A stretch of DNA of 64,000 nt from Klebsiella grimontii (lineage in GTDB: Bacteria; Pseudomonadota; Gammaproteobacteria; Enterobacterales; Enterobacteriaceae). The notes beneath the pieces were generated by a model. That model had not been told where the DNA came from and searched no databases. It saw nothing but the letters and a program-made list of their open reading frames with translations. How positions within the stretch are numbered: position 1 is the stretch's first letter; each line of letters opens with the position of its first letter. The DNA is taken from positions 310,001-374,000 of the forward strand of contig NZ_FZTC01000015.1 in NCBI RefSeq assembly GCF_900200035.1, in the 5' to 3' direction. The position numbers and the translations under genes are program-made. Shown one piece after another: positions 19,315 to 29,161 of the stretch.

Positions 19315-20228
19315 GATTTTTTCTGCGCGCCGGCGCCTTCTTTAAGCAGCTCGCCGATCCCGGCGATGGAGCCCATCAGGCTGCTGGCGTCGAGCGGCAT
19401 CAGCACCACTTTACTGTTGCTGGCCGCGCCAATTTGCTGCAGCGCATCGGTATATTTCTGCGCGACAAAGTAGTTGATGGCCTGAATGTCGCCGGAGGCG
19501 ATAGCGGATGAGACCATCTGCGTGGCGCGCGCTTCCGCTTCCGCGGAACGTTCGCGCGCCTCTGCCTGTAAAAACGCCGACTGACGCTCGCCTTCGGCTT
19601 TGAGGATCTGCGACTGCTTCTCGCCCTCGGCTTTTAAAATTTCCGCCTGACGTATCCCTTCGGCCTCAAGAATATAGGCGCGCTTGGTTCGCTCGGCTTT
19701 CATCTGGGCGTTCATTGAGGCGATAAGCTCCGCTGGCGGACGCACATCGCGGATCTCAACGCGGGTAATTTTGATCCCCCACGGGTTGGTCGCTTCATCG
19801 ACAATATGCAGGAGGCGGGTGTTGATGCTGTCGCGCTGGGAGAGCATTTCGTCCAGCTCCATGGAGCCCAGCACGGTACGAATATTAGTCATGGTCAGGT
19901 TGATGATCGCCAGCTCGAGGTTGCTGACTTCATAGGCGGCCTTCGGCGCGTCGATGACCTGAATAAAGCACACCGCATCAATGGTGACGTTGGCGTTATC
20001 GCGCGAAATCACCTCCTGCGAAGGGATATCGAGCACCTGCTCCATCATATTAATTTTGCGCCCGATACGATCCATAAAGGGCACCACCAGGCTCATACCC
20101 GGCTGCAGCGTTTGCGTATAGCGGCCAAAGCGCTCTACCGTCCACTGGTAGCCCTGAGGAACAATTTTTACCGCCGCTCCGACGATAACCAGCGCGACGA
20201 AAATAAGAATGGGGATAAAAATCAGCAT
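19311..20228 (-). CDS. qmcA: SPFH/band-7 membrane protein QmcA
   Basis: This 305-residue stomatin/prohibitin-like protein has an N-terminal membrane helix (residues 3-20). The SPFH domain follows, then a long Ala/Glu-rich coiled coil with repeats of [11 protein letters not shown] type. It forms large membrane-anchored assemblies connected with FtsH-dependent quality control. I start at the ATG at 20228, six bases after GGAGG; a TTG one codon earlier is in frame but less likely. It is upstream of ybbJ and translationally coupled to it. Confidence 0.94.
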   Translation of the reverse strand: MLIFIPILIFVALVIVGAAVKIVPQGYQWTVERFGRYTQTLQPGMSLVVPFMDRIGRKINMMEQVLDIPSQEVISRDNANVTIDAVCFIQVIDAPKAAYEVSNLELAIINLTMTNIRTVLGSMELDEMLSQRDSINTRLLHIVDEATNPWGIKITRVEIRDVRPPAELIASMNAQMKAERTKRAYILEAEGIRQAEILKAEGEKQSQILKAEGERQSAFLQAEARERSAEAEARATQMVSSAIASGDIQAINYFVAQKYTDALQQIGAASNSKVVLMPLDASSLMGSIAGIGELLKEGAGAQKKS

Positions 20229-20364
20229 CAAAAACCTCCTGTCTTGTTGCCTGTTGATGCGCCGGAAGAGCGGCGCGCGTTTAACCAGAGTATATCTTTC
20301 CGCGCATCCGGGTGAAAGAAAAGTGGAGTAAACTAGAGGCGTTGTCGAAAAACTGGGAATAATA

Positions 20365-21045
20365 ATGACCGAAAGTAACGCTATTTTGCGCCTGGAGAAC
20401 GTGGGTTTTCAGGCCGATGGGGTGACCATCCTTAATGAGATTAATTTTCAGCTCAGAGCAGGGGAATTTAAGCTGATTACCGGCCCTTCCGGCTGCGGAA
20501 AAAGCACGTTATTAAAAATAATCGCTTCGCTGCAAAGCCCCACCTCGGGGAGCATTTTCTTCGCCGGTAAAGATATTAATGACTTAACGCCGGAAACCTA
20601 TCGCCAGCAGGTTTCCTACTGCGCGCAAACCCCGGCGCTGTTCGGCGATTCGGTGTATGACAACCTGATCTTCCCGTGGCAGATCCGTCAAAAACAGCCG
20701 GATCCTAAGGCGCTGGTGGCCGATCTTGCCCGCTTCGGTCTGGCGAAAAATACGCTGGAAAAATCCATTAACGAGCTGTCCGGCGGGGAAAAGCAGCGCG
20801 TTTCATTGATTCGCAATCTGCAGTTTTTACCGCAGGTGCTGCTGCTCGATGAAATAACCAGCGCGCTGGACGAGAGCAATAAAAAAAATGTGAATGAGAT
20901 TATTCACCGCTATGCGAGCGAAAAAAATATCGCCGTTCTGTGGGTCACTCACGATAGCAATGAAATTGCCCATGCGGATGAAGTGATTACGCTCCAGCCT
21001 GCCGGCGGCAAAGCGCAGGAGGAGCAAAAAAATGAACGGGCATAA
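20365..21045 (+). CDS. fetA: Iron exporter ATP-binding subunit FetA (YbbL)
   Basis: This 226-residue ABC ATPase has the Walker A motif GPSGCGKST (about 41-49), the Q-loop region [10 protein letters not shown], signature LSGGEKQR, Walker [13 protein letters not shown] and the H-loop WVTHDSNE. With FetB it makes an exporter that lowers cellular iron under peroxide stress in E. coli. The start follows GGGAATAATA. Its 3' end overlaps fetB by 14 bp. Confidence 0.94.
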   Translation: MTESNAILRLENVGFQADGVTILNEINFQLRAGEFKLITGPSGCGKSTLLKIIASLQSPTSGSIFFAGKDINDLTPETYRQQVSYCAQTPALFGDSVYDNLIFPWQIRQKQPDPKALVADLARFGLAKNTLEKSINELSGGEKQRVSLIRNLQFLPQVLLLDEITSALDESNKKNVNEIIHRYASEKNIAVLWVTHDSNEIAHADEVITLQPAGGKAQEEQKNERA

Positions 21046-21814
21046 TATTACCAACGAGTCGCTGGCGTTATCCATGGTTCTGGTGCTGGTGGCGATTGTG
21101 GTCAGCTACCGGGAAAAGCTGGCGCTGGAAAAAGATATTATCTGGAGTATCTGCCGGGCGATTGTGCAGCTGATTATCGTCGGCTACGTGCTGAAATATA
21201 TCTTTAACGTTAATCACGCCGTGCTGACGCTGCTGATGGTGCTGTTTATCTGCTTTAACGCGGCGTGGAATGCGAAAAAACGCAGCAAATATATCGATAA
21301 AGCCTTTGTTTCTTCATTTATCGCGATAACCACCGGCGCCGGGTTAACCCTGGCGGTGCTGGTTTTTTCCGGGTCGATTGCTTTTGTGCCGATGCAGGTC
21401 ATTCCAATCGCCGGGATGGTGGCCGGCAACGCGATGGTGGCGGTCGGGCTGTGCTACAACAATATGGGGCAGCGGTTTAGCAGCGAGCAGCAGCAGATTC
21501 AGGAGAAGCTGAGCCTGGGCGCAACGCCGAAGATGGCTTCCGCGAGGCTGATCCGCGATAGCATTCGCGCCGCGCTGATCCCGACGGTGGATTCGGCGAA
21601 AACGGTAGGGTTGGTGAGCCTGCCGGGGATGATGTCGGGGCTGATTTTCGCCGGGATTGATCCGGTAAAAGCGATTAAGTATCAGATTATGGTGACGTTC
21701 ATGCTGCTCTCTACCGCCAGTCTGTCAACGATTATCGCCGGGTATCTGACCTACCTGAAGTTCTTTAACGCTCGCCATCAGCTGGTGGTGACGCAGCTGA
21801 AAAAACGGGCGTAA
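21032..21814 (+). CDS. fetB: Iron exporter membrane subunit FetB (YbbM)
   Basis: This 260-residue inner-membrane permease of the FetB/UPF0014 family has about seven helices and the conserved GLCYNNMGQR and GLVSLPGMMSGLIFAG segments. It is the membrane partner of FetA. The start ATG at 21032 lies inside the end of fetA behind AGGAGCAAAAA. A strong hairpin with six T residues ends the operon at 21906. Confidence 0.94.
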   Translation: MNGHNITNESLALSMVLVLVAIVVSYREKLALEKDIIWSICRAIVQLIIVGYVLKYIFNVNHAVLTLLMVLFICFNAAWNAKKRSKYIDKAFVSSFIAITTGAGLTLAVLVFSGSIAFVPMQVIPIAGMVAGNAMVAVGLCYNNMGQRFSSEQQQIQEKLSLGATPKMASARLIRDSIRAALIPTVDSAKTVGLVSLPGMMSGLIFAGIDPVKAIKYQIMVTFMLLSTASLSTIIAGYLTYLKFFNARHQLVVTQLKKRA

Positions 21815-21820
21815 GCGTTT

Positions 21821-21855
21821 CCCGGGTTGCGGCGTAAACGCCTTACCCGGGCTAC
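21821..21855. repeat. REP element after fetB
   Basis: The palindrome CCCGGGTTGCGGCGTAAACG with its complement ending in CCCGGGCTAC is the REP type that recurs at 27331, 29205, 40921, 40981 and 51798. Confidence 0.75.
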
Positions 21856-21874
21856 AAGATCATCCAGTCTGTAG

Positions 21875-21906
21875 TCCGGCTACGCGCAGCGCGAGCCGGG
21901 TTTTTT
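21875..21906 (+). terminator. REP-derived intrinsic terminator of fetAB
   Basis: A GC-rich stem (CCGGCT at 21876-21881 with AGCCGG at 21894-21899, extended inward by CGCG pairs) is followed by T6 at 21901-21906. It lies 60 bp after fetB and just before the cnoX stop on the other strand. Confidence 0.8.
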
Positions 21907-21910
21907 GCGA

Positions 21911-22765
21911 TTAATAAAGCAGAGAGTAGAGCTGGCGGCGGTACTTCGCGGCCAGCGCGTCGCCGGTGCCCAACGCGGAGAGGATCTCCTGGAGCATCTT
22001 GCGCACTTCGCCGTTTCCGGCGCCTAAATCTTTTTGTAGATGGCTGAACAGCAGCGCCAGCGCCTCTTCGTTACGCCCTACCTGATGCAGCTGTAATGCC
22101 AGCTGGGAGGCCAGCGCCGCGTCTTGCGGGTTCTGCTCTACCTGCTGCTGCAGCTGCTGAATTTCCGGCGTGTCGGCGGCTTTTTTCAGCAGCTCGATCT
22201 GCGCCACCAGCCCCTGATAGCGCGTATCCTGATCCTGCAGCGGCACGGCTTTCAGCACGGTTTCCGCTTCATCGGAACGGTGCAGGGCAATCAGCGTTTC
22301 CGCCAGCAGCAGGCCAATCTGGCTCTCCTGGTTCGACAGCTGCCAGGCGTCTTTCAGCAGCGGCAGGGCTTCGGCATAGTTCTCTTCCTCCATCAGCGCC
22401 AGCGCCTGCTGCGCCTTGAGTTCTTCTTCGCGCGGCAGGAACTTATCCAGCAGCGCGCGCACCGCTTCTTCCGGCTGCGGGCCTTCGAAGCCGTCGACCG
22501 GCTGACCGTTCTGGAACAGGTAAACCGTAGGGATAGCGCGCAAGCCAAACTGCGAAGCCAGCATTTGTTCGGCATCGCAGTCAACCTTAGCAAGGGTAAA
22601 CAGACCGTTGTACTGGGCGGCCAGGCTCTCCAGCACCGGCGTCAGCTGCTCGCAATGTTGGCTGCGCGCGGACCAGAAATAGAACAGCACCGGCGTCGCT
22701 GCGGACTGCTGCAGCGTCTGGTGTAGGTTAGCTTCGGTAATATTGACAATATTCTGTGCGGACAT
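21911..22765 (-). CDS. cnoX: Chaperedoxin CnoX (YbbN)
   Basis: This 284-residue protein has an N-terminal thioredoxin-like domain (residues 1-110) in which the redox motif is reduced to SQHC ([10 protein letters not shown]), as in E. coli YbbN. TPR-like helices follow to the end. Once activated by hypochlorous acid it holds unfolding proteins, guards them from over-oxidation, and passes them to GroEL or DnaK. Length equals E. coli CnoX. It is convergent with fetB. Confidence 0.95.
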   Translation of the reverse strand: MSAQNIVNITEANLHQTLQQSAATPVLFYFWSARSQHCEQLTPVLESLAAQYNGLFTLAKVDCDAEQMLASQFGLRAIPTVYLFQNGQPVDGFEGPQPEEAVRALLDKFLPREEELKAQQALALMEEENYAEALPLLKDAWQLSNQESQIGLLLAETLIALHRSDEAETVLKAVPLQDQDTRYQGLVAQIELLKKAADTPEIQQLQQQVEQNPQDAALASQLALQLHQVGRNEEALALLFSHLQKDLGAGNGEVRKMLQEILSALGTGDALAAKYRRQLYSLLY

Positions 22766-22826
22766 GAGCGAGTCTCTTTAGTCGATACTTGTATAGATAT
22801 ATGGGGGCGACGGCAGGCGCTTCAAC

Positions 22827-23636
22827 TTAGCCCTGGATAATTTTGTCCATCGCGCGGGTCGGCAGCAGGCGTTTCAGCAGGGCGACCGCGTGCGTCACCA
22901 GGGTTACCGGGTAGCGCAGCTTCGGTTTATCGCTGACAAAAGCATGGCGCACTTTTTCCACCACCGCTTCCGGTCCGAGAGTAAAGCGGGCGGCAATGCC
23001 GGGGTTTTCCACCGGCTTATCGGCCTGGGTCTGGTTAACGTTGTTGGTGAAACAGGTGCGGATGGGGCCCGGCTCAATCAGGCTGACCTTAATGCCGCTG
23101 TGGCGCAGCTCCATGCGCAGCGCGTCGGACCAGGCCTCCAGCGCGTATTTACTCGCGGCATAGGCGCCACGGCCGGGGCTGGAGATGATCCCCATCACCG
23201 ATGAGGTCATCACGATACGCCCCTCGCCGTGCGGCTCCATGGCCGGAAGCAGCAGCATCGTTAGCTGATGGGCGCCGAAAAAGTTGGCGGAAAACTGCTG
23301 CTCCATCTGCTGGCGGCTGATGGTCGGCAGCGGGCCGTAGACGCCGTAGCCCGCGTTGTTAAACAGGCCATACAGGCGGTTATCGGTCAGGGCAATCACC
23401 TCGGCGGCGGCGCGTTCAACGCTCTGCGGATCGTCAAGATCCAACAGAACACCGCTCAGCCCCAGTTCGTGCATCCGCGCGACATCTTCTGCTTTGCGGC
23501 AGGCTGCCAGCACGTTAAAGCCCTGGCGCTTTAAATCAAGGGCGCTTTCAAGACCAATTCCGCTGGAACATCCTGTAACTAAAACCGATTTTTGCATAAC
23601 TTTACCTGCGAATGACTCGCTGTTATCAGGAGTCAT
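22827..23636 (-). CDS. ybbO: NADP-dependent short-chain dehydrogenase YbbO
   Basis: This 269-residue classical SDR has the TGCSSGIG cofactor loop, the NNAGYG motif, and the catalytic Ser-Tyr-Lys in TSSVMG and YAASKYALE. E. coli YbbO reduces aldehydes with NADPH. The first 13 residues, before the internal MQKSVLVTG, are poorly conserved, so translation could begin at that ATG. Its start overlaps the tesA stop by 11 bp, suggesting co-transcription with tesA. Confidence 0.92.
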   Translation of the reverse strand: MTPDNSESFAGKVMQKSVLVTGCSSGIGLESALDLKRQGFNVLAACRKAEDVARMHELGLSGVLLDLDDPQSVERAAAEVIALTDNRLYGLFNNAGYGVYGPLPTISRQQMEQQFSANFFGAHQLTMLLLPAMEPHGEGRIVMTSSVMGIISSPGRGAYAASKYALEAWSDALRMELRHSGIKVSLIEPGPIRTCFTNNVNQTQADKPVENPGIAARFTLGPEAVVEKVRHAFVSDKPKLRYPVTLVTHAVALLKRLLPTRAMDKIIQG

Positions 23637-24252
23637 GATTAACTAAGGGAGCCAAACGCGTCGCCATCCAGTCGGCGATAAACGGCTGGGCGTCTCGATT
23701 GGGGTGAATTCCATCGTCCTGCATCCACTGCGGTTTCAGATAAACCTCTTCCATAAAAAAGGGCAGCAGAGGAATATCAAACTCTTTGGCCAGTGCCGGA
23801 TAGATTGCGCTAAAGGCTTCATTATAACGGCGGCCATAGTTGGCGGGCAGGCGAATTTGCATCAGCAGCGGCTGGGCATTCGCCGCTTTGATATGCTCAA
23901 GAATGGTACGCAGCGTCTGCTCCGTCTGCTGCGGGGGGAAACCGCGCAGTCCATCGTTACCGCCGAGCTCCACCAGCACCCAGCGCGGCTGGTGCTGCTT
24001 AAGCAGCGCCGGAAGCCTTGCCAGCCCCTGCTGCGAGGTATCGCCGCTGATGCTGGCGTTCACCACCGGCGTTTTGGTCTGCCACTTATCGTTAAGCAGC
24101 GCAGGCCAGGCGGTATTGCCCGCCATACGATAACCGGCGCTCAGACTGTCGCCGAGAACCAACAGCGTGTCGGCCGCCATCGCGCGGCAGGTAAACAGGA
24201 CCAGAAACAGGAAAGGCAAATGCCAGCGGAAAACATACTTGAAGTTCATCAT
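23626..24252 (-). CDS. tesA: Thioesterase I / lysophospholipase L1 / protease I TesA
   Basis: The 208-residue periplasmic SGNH hydrolase has a signal peptide of about 26 residues ending CRAMA. The catalytic GDSLS, the SISGDTSQ and LGGNDG blocks, and the DGIHPNRD motif with the catalytic Asp/His follow. It hydrolyses acyl-CoA thioesters, lysophospholipids and some peptide esters. The double ATG at 24252/24249 gives the E. coli length; the much longer open frame upstream is not the gene. Its first 33 bp overlap the start of ybbA on the other strand. Confidence 0.95.
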   Translation of the reverse strand: MMNFKYVFRWHLPFLFLVLFTCRAMAADTLLVLGDSLSAGYRMAGNTAWPALLNDKWQTKTPVVNASISGDTSQQGLARLPALLKQHQPRWVLVELGGNDGLRGFPPQQTEQTLRTILEHIKAANAQPLLMQIRLPANYGRRYNEAFSAIYPALAKEFDIPLLPFFMEEVYLKPQWMQDDGIHPNRDAQPFIADWMATRLAPLVNHDS

Positions 24253-24906
24253 CTTAAGAAATCCGTCGGTCAGGGTGAGCATCAGCTGTCCATCCTTACC
24301 GGAGTTGAGCTGGTTGTCAAACAAGGGCAAACCATCGCCCTGATTGGCGAGTCGGGGTCCGGTAAATCGACGCTGCTGGCGATCCTGGCCGGGCTGGACG
24401 ACGGCAGCAGCGGAGAAGTCTCGCTGCTTGGCAAGCCGCTGCATCAGATGGACGAAGAGGCGCGGGCGAAGCTGCGCGCAAAGCACGTCGGCTTTGTGTT
24501 TCAATCCTTTATGCTGATACCCACCCTCAATGCGTTGGAAAACGTCGAGCTTCCGGCGCTGCTGCGCGGCGAAAGCGACAGCCAGAGCCGCGGCAGCGCC
24601 CGGGCCCTGCTGGAGCAGCTGGGGCTGGGTAAACGCCTGCATCACCTGCCGGTGCAGCTTTCCGGCGGCGAGCAGCAGCGGGTCGCGCTGGCGCGCGCGT
24701 TTAACGGCCGCCCGGAGCTGCTGTTTGCCGATGAACCCACCGGCAACCTCGACCGTCATACCGGAGATAAAATTGCCGATCTGCTGTTTTCGCTTAACCG
24801 CGAGCACGGCACCACGCTGATCCTCGTCACCCACGATCCGCTGCTGGCGGCGCGCTGCGACCGGCGGCTGCGGCTGGTAGATGGCCAGCTGCGGGAGGAA
24901 GCATGA
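24220..24906 (+). CDS. ybbA: ABC transporter ATP-binding protein YbbA
   Basis: This 228-residue MacB/LolD-type ATPase has Walker [10 protein letters not shown], the Q-loop [14 protein letters not shown], signature LSGGEQQR, Walker [13 protein letters not shown] and the H-loop LVTHDP. The ATG at 24220 is preceded by AGGAAAGGC and yields the E. coli length; the frame is open far upstream, but that part is antisense to tesA. It is paired with the permease YbbP (ATGA overlap). Substrate unknown. Confidence 0.94.
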   Translation: MPAENILEVHHLKKSVGQGEHQLSILTGVELVVKQGQTIALIGESGSGKSTLLAILAGLDDGSSGEVSLLGKPLHQMDEEARAKLRAKHVGFVFQSFMLIPTLNALENVELPALLRGESDSQSRGSARALLEQLGLGKRLHHLPVQLSGGEQQRVALARAFNGRPELLFADEPTGNLDRHTGDKIADLLFSLNREHGTTLILVTHDPLLAARCDRRLRLVDGQLREEA

Positions 24907-27320
24907 TTGCCCGCTGGTTCTGGCGCGAATGGCGCTCGCCGTCGCTGCTGATTGTCTGGCTGGCGCTAAGCCTGGCGGTGGCCTGCGTGCTGGCGCTGGG
25001 CTCGATAAGCGACCGCATGGAGAAAGGACTCAGCCAGCAGAGCCGGGAATTTATGGCTGGCGACCGCACGCTGCGCAGCTCACGCGAAGTCCCTGGCGCA
25101 TGGATTGACGAAGCGCGTCGCCTTGGCTTAACCGTCGGCGAACAGCTGGGCTTCGCCACCATGACCTTTTCCGGCGATACGCCGCAGCTGGCGGACGTCA
25201 AAGCGGTTGACGAGCGTTATCCGCTGTATGGTCAGCTGCAGACCCAGCCGCCGGGGCTGAAGCCGCACGCCGGGACCGTGCTGCTGGCGCCGCGATTAAT
25301 GGCGCTGCTGAATCTGAAAACCGGCGACACTATTGATGTCGGCGACGCTACGCTGCGCATTGCCGGCGAGGTGATTCAGGAGCCGGATGCCGGCTTTAAC
25401 CCCTTCCAGATGGCGCCGCGGCTGATGATGAACACCGCCGACGTGGCGAAAACCGGCGCGGTACAGCCAGGCAGCCGCGTTTCCTGGCGCTATAAGTTCG
25501 CCGGAACCCCGCAGCAGCTGGCGGATTATGAAAAATGGCTGCTGCCGAAGCTGGGGCCGGAACATCGCTGGATCGGCCTGGAGCAGGACGACAGCGCGCT
25601 GGGCAAATCGCTGGAACGCTCGCAGCAGTTTTTACTGCTGTCGGCGTTGTTAACGCTGCTGCTGGCGGTCGCCGCGGTGGCGGTGGCGATGAGCCATTAC
25701 TGCCGCAGCCGTTACGATCTGGTGGCGATCCTCAAAACCCTCGGCGCCGGGCGGGCTCAGCTGCGCAAGCTGATTGTCGGCCAGTGGCTGATGCTGCTGG
25801 CGATGGCGGTGGTTGCCGGCGGGGCGATGGGCGTCGGGCTGGAAAATATTCTGCTGGTGATGCTTAAACCGGTGCTCCCGGCGGTGTTGCCGGCGGCGAG
25901 CGGCTGGCCGTGGCTGTGGGCAATCGGCGCGATGGTGGTGATTTCCCTGCTGGTCGGGCTGCGACCCTATCGACTGCTGCTGGCGACCCTGCCGCTGCGA
26001 GTGCTGCGCCAGGATGTTGTCGCTAATGTCTGGCCGCTTAAGTTCTATATTCCCGTGGTGTGCTTGGTCGTGGTGGCGCTGCTGGCGCTGCTGATGGGCG
26101 GTAGCCCTCTGCTATGGGCGGTGCTGGCGGGCGCCGTGGTGCTGGCGCTGGTATGCGGCCTGGCGGGATGGGGCGTTCTGTGGCTGCTGAAACGTTTGAC
26201 GTTAAAAGCGCTGCCGCTGCGTCTGGCGGTGAATCGTCTGCTGCGCCAGCCGTGGTCGACCCTGAGCCAGCTGGCGGCCTTTTCGCTGTCGTTTATGCTG
26301 CTGGCCCTGCTGCTGGTGCTGCGCGGCGATCTGCTCGATCGCTGGCAGCAGCAGCTGCCGCCGGAAAGTCCTAACTACTTTCTGATCAACATCGCCCCGG
26401 AGCAGGTGGTGCCGGTGAAAACCTTCCTTGCCGAACATCAGACCCGCGCCACCGAGTTCTATCCCATCGTGCGCGCCCGCCTGACGCAAATCAACGGCCA
26501 GGCGACGGAAGGCAATAAAGATGAAGCCCTGAACCGCGAGCTTAACCTCACCTGGAGCCGCGAGCGGCCTGATCATAATCCGCTGGTGGCCGGAACCTGG
26601 CCGCCGAAAGCGGGCGAGGTCTCGATTGAAGAGGGGCTGGCGCAGCGGCTGGGCGTCAAGCTCGGCGATAGCGTGACGTTTACCGGGGATACCCAGGACT
26701 TTAGCGCGAAAGTGTCCAGCGTGCGCAAAGTTGACTGGGAGAGCCTGCGGCCAAACTTCTTCTTTATCTTCCCGCAGGGGGCGCTCGACGGGCAGCCGCA
26801 AAGCTGGCTCACCAGCTTCCGCTGGGATAACGGCAACGGGATGCTAACGCAGCTCAACCGCGAATTCCCCACCGTCAGCCTGCTGGATATCGGCGCGATT
26901 TTGCAGCAGATTGGCCAGGTGCTGACACAGGTAAGCCGCGCCCTTGAGGTGATGGTGATTCTGGTCACCGCCTGCGGCGTGTTGCTGCTGTTGGCGCAGG
27001 TGCAGGTCGGGATGCGCCAGCGTTATCAGGAACTGGTGGTCTGGCGCACGCTGGGGGCCGGTAAGTCTCTGCTGCGCACCACGCTGTGGGCGGAGTTCGC
27101 CCTGCTGGGCGTGGTGTCAGGCGTGGTGGCGGCGATTGGCGCAGAGGTAGCGCTGGCGCTGCTGCAAAGCAAAATCTTTGACTTCCCGTGGTCTCCGGAC
27201 TGGCGGCTATGGGTGATGCTGCCGCTGTGCGGGGCGATACTGCTGTCGCTGTGCGGCGGCTGGCTGGGGCTGCGTTTGCTGAAAGGGAAGGCGCTGTTCC
27301 GCCAGTTTAGTCAGGGATAG
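24903..27320 (+). CDS. ybbP: FtsX/MacB-type ABC permease YbbP
   Basis: This 805-residue inner-membrane protein has an N-terminal helix and a periplasmic domain. Clusters of helices lie near residues 240-460, with a second periplasmic domain and a last FtsX block near 675-800. The LKTLGAGRAQLRKLI and WRTLGAGKSLLRTTL cytosolic loops are the paired coupling motifs of this family. It forms a type VII-like ABC complex with YbbA. The role is unestablished; the neighbouring lysophospholipase TesA hints at a lipid-related task, but that is inference. Confidence 0.93.
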   Translation: MIARWFWREWRSPSLLIVWLALSLAVACVLALGSISDRMEKGLSQQSREFMAGDRTLRSSREVPGAWIDEARRLGLTVGEQLGFATMTFSGDTPQLADVKAVDERYPLYGQLQTQPPGLKPHAGTVLLAPRLMALLNLKTGDTIDVGDATLRIAGEVIQEPDAGFNPFQMAPRLMMNTADVAKTGAVQPGSRVSWRYKFAGTPQQLADYEKWLLPKLGPEHRWIGLEQDDSALGKSLERSQQFLLLSALLTLLLAVAAVAVAMSHYCRSRYDLVAILKTLGAGRAQLRKLIVGQWLMLLAMAVVAGGAMGVGLENILLVMLKPVLPAVLPAASGWPWLWAIGAMVVISLLVGLRPYRLLLATLPLRVLRQDVVANVWPLKFYIPVVCLVVVALLALLMGGSPLLWAVLAGAVVLALVCGLAGWGVLWLLKRLTLKALPLRLAVNRLLRQPWSTLSQLAAFSLSFMLLALLLVLRGDLLDRWQQQLPPESPNYFLINIAPEQVVPVKTFLAEHQTRATEFYPIVRARLTQINGQATEGNKDEALNRELNLTWSRERPDHNPLVAGTWPPKAGEVSIEEGLAQRLGVKLGDSVTFTGDTQDFSAKVSSVRKVDWESLRPNFFFIFPQGALDGQPQSWLTSFRWDNGNGMLTQLNREFPTVSLLDIGAILQQIGQVLTQVSRALEVMVILVTACGVLLLLAQVQVGMRQRYQELVVWRTLGAGKSLLRTTLWAEFALLGVVSGVVAAIGAEVALALLQSKIFDFPWSPDWRLWVMLPLCGAILLSLCGGWLGLRLLKGKALFRQFSQG

Positions 27321-27330
27321 CGTGAGTGAT

Positions 27331-27470
27331 GTAGCCCGGGTAAGGCGTCAGCCGCGACCCGGGGTTTTCACCCGGCTCGCGCTGCGCTTAGCCGGGCTAC
27401 CGTTTCACAGCTGTCTACGGGAAAATAGCCCGGGTAAGGCGTTAGCCGCAACCCGGGGGGGGGGGGCCGG
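27331..27470. repeat. Composite REP array (BIME) with G12 tract
   Basis: Three REP units are arranged head-to-tail and inverted: 27331-27364, 27371-27400 (opposite orientation) and 27426-27466. The last contains twelve G residues at 27455-27466. The array lies between convergent ybbP and the YdhR-like gene and could bind gyrase or stabilise the 3' ends. Confidence 0.8.
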
Positions 27471-27488
27471 TACGGATGAGAGTGGCTA

Positions 27489-27794
27489 TTACAGATGACC
27501 GTGGTTCAAGACGGTGAGCGGCTCGTTGACGTCGAAGATTTTGCAGATAACGTCATCCACGCCGAGAGATTTCAGGCGTGCGGTATGCTTGTTGAGATAA
27601 GCGAGCGCGGTTTCTTCATTCTCAAAAAGATAGATCCCGCCCGCTTCCTGATCCTTTTCGCTTTCCGTCCAGACCTTCCAGATAAACCCCGGTTCCTGAT
27701 TGATAGACTCGGCCAGTTCCACGAGCTGACGGGACATCTCGCTGCCGAAGGGGCCATTAAAGGCAAAGTGCAGCTGCAGTAGTTTTTTCGACAT
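27489..27794 (-). CDS. YdhR-family small protein (putative mono-oxygenase fold)
   Basis: This 101-residue protein is very similar to E. coli YdhR, sharing [23 protein letters not shown] and KVWTESEK. YdhR is a dimeric ferredoxin-like alpha/beta barrel related to antibiotic-biosynthesis mono-oxygenases; its function is unknown. The start ATG at 27794 follows GGAGG; a longer frame upstream is not supported. E. coli has no ydhR copy at this place, so this is a relocated gene or a paralogue. Confidence 0.9.
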   Translation of the reverse strand: MSKKLLQLHFAFNGPFGSEMSRQLVELAESINQEPGFIWKVWTESEKDQEAGGIYLFENEETALAYLNKHTARLKSLGVDDVICKIFDVNEPLTVLNHGHL

Positions 27795-28003
27795 AGTTCC
27801 TCCATGGATGAAGTTTGCGCGGTAATAGACCATTTTAATGACATGGCGATGAAAAGATAACCACTGTTTTTTTAACGGCACAAAATGGTAAGTCACTGAT
27901 TTTTAACCGCACGAAACATTAAAAACTCAACAACACGTCATACTCAATCGCAGTTAATATTCAACTGGCAAATATAAGGTTGCTTATTAATCAAGGAAAA
28001 AGT

Positions 28004-29149
28004 ATGGCACATAAAATAAAAGCGCTGGCGATAACGATCGGCGCAGCCCTGGCGTTAACCTCTTTTGCATCCCAGGCGGAAATTACGCTTTTAAAACAAG
28101 ATCCGCAGGCGGGCGATCCGTTAAGCCGGCTTAACTTCACCGTCGGCGGGAGCATCCGTCCCCAGTTCAATATGATGTCCGGCGACGGAGACAAAGGCTC
28201 TTATAAACGTAACGGTTTCGATGGCGGCACCCGTTTCCGCTTCGCCGCCGACTACTATCTGTTCGATGATATTAGCTGGATCAGCTACTACGAGCTGGGC
28301 GTCAATATTCCGGCGCTTTTCGACTGGGATAACCACTATGCCGAAGGCGCGAATAACACCAGCCGCCGTATGCTCTATACCGGCCTGAAAAGCGATACCT
28401 GGGGGACGTTAACCTACGGTCAGCAGAACAGCGTTTATTACGACGTGGTCGGGGTAAAAACCGATATCTGGGATTACGACATGATAGGCCAGGCGCCGGG
28501 TAACGGCATCAACGGTGACTACGATGGTTCCTATCGCTCACGCAATATGCTGAAATACAGGAAAACCGTTGGCGATGTCGATCTCTACGCTTCTTACTTA
28601 TTCGAAGACAGCGAATATCTGCCGGGCAACGGCCTGCGCTACAAGCGTAAAGGCGGTGGCTCCATCGGCGCCGATTACCACATTATGAAGGATTTGACCT
28701 GGGGTGCCGCGTGGAACTATACCCGCGCCGATATGCGTAACCCCTCGAGTTCAGACAGCAAATCATACGACCAGAATATCGTCGGTACCGCCCTAAGCTG
28801 GACGCCGGATAACTGGACCTTCTCCTTCGGCGGCGGCTGGTATCAGAACTTCCTGACCACCAAAAAAATCGATGTTCATAACTACTTCGCGGGCGATGCC
28901 TGGGGTATTGAGTACTTTGCCGGTTATAAATTCCCGATTGGTCAGTATGCGGTGAAATCTATTCAGCCGTACTTTATGGGCGACCGCCTGCAGTACGTGA
29001 ACGGCCGCAACTATCAGCGGATTGATAACGGCGTCGGCGTGAGCTTCCAGCTGGATTACGGTTTCCGCGTTGACTACGAACACGTCTTCACGTCAAGCAC
29101 CGACAACCTGGGCGATATGAACCTGGTGCGTCTGCGCTACGACTTCTAA
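28004..29149 (+). CDS. Outer-membrane porin, uncharacterised Gram-negative porin type
   Basis: The 381-residue precursor has a signal peptide of about 25 residues (ending ASQA). The mature part shows alternating amphipathic beta-strands rich in Tyr and Trp, for example WISYYELGVN, GTLTYGQQNS and FRVDYEHVF. It ends RLRYDF with the terminal phenylalanine needed for BAM assembly. Size fits a 16-stranded barrel. It is not OmpC/F or a KdgM-type small porin. The ATG at 28004 lies behind AAGGAAAAAGT. It stands alone between the ydhR-like gene and selU, so its substrate is unknown. Confidence 0.87.
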   Translation: MAHKIKALAITIGAALALTSFASQAEITLLKQDPQAGDPLSRLNFTVGGSIRPQFNMMSGDGDKGSYKRNGFDGGTRFRFAADYYLFDDISWISYYELGVNIPALFDWDNHYAEGANNTSRRMLYTGLKSDTWGTLTYGQQNSVYYDVVGVKTDIWDYDMIGQAPGNGINGDYDGSYRSRNMLKYRKTVGDVDLYASYLFEDSEYLPGNGLRYKRKGGGSIGADYHIMKDLTWGAAWNYTRADMRNPSSSDSKSYDQNIVGTALSWTPDNWTFSFGGGWYQNFLTTKKIDVHNYFAGDAWGIEYFAGYKFPIGQYAVKSIQPYFMGDRLQYVNGRNYQRIDNGVGVSFQLDYGFRVDYEHVFTSSTDNLGDMNLVRLRYDF

Positions 29150-29161
29150 GCTGAAACACTT

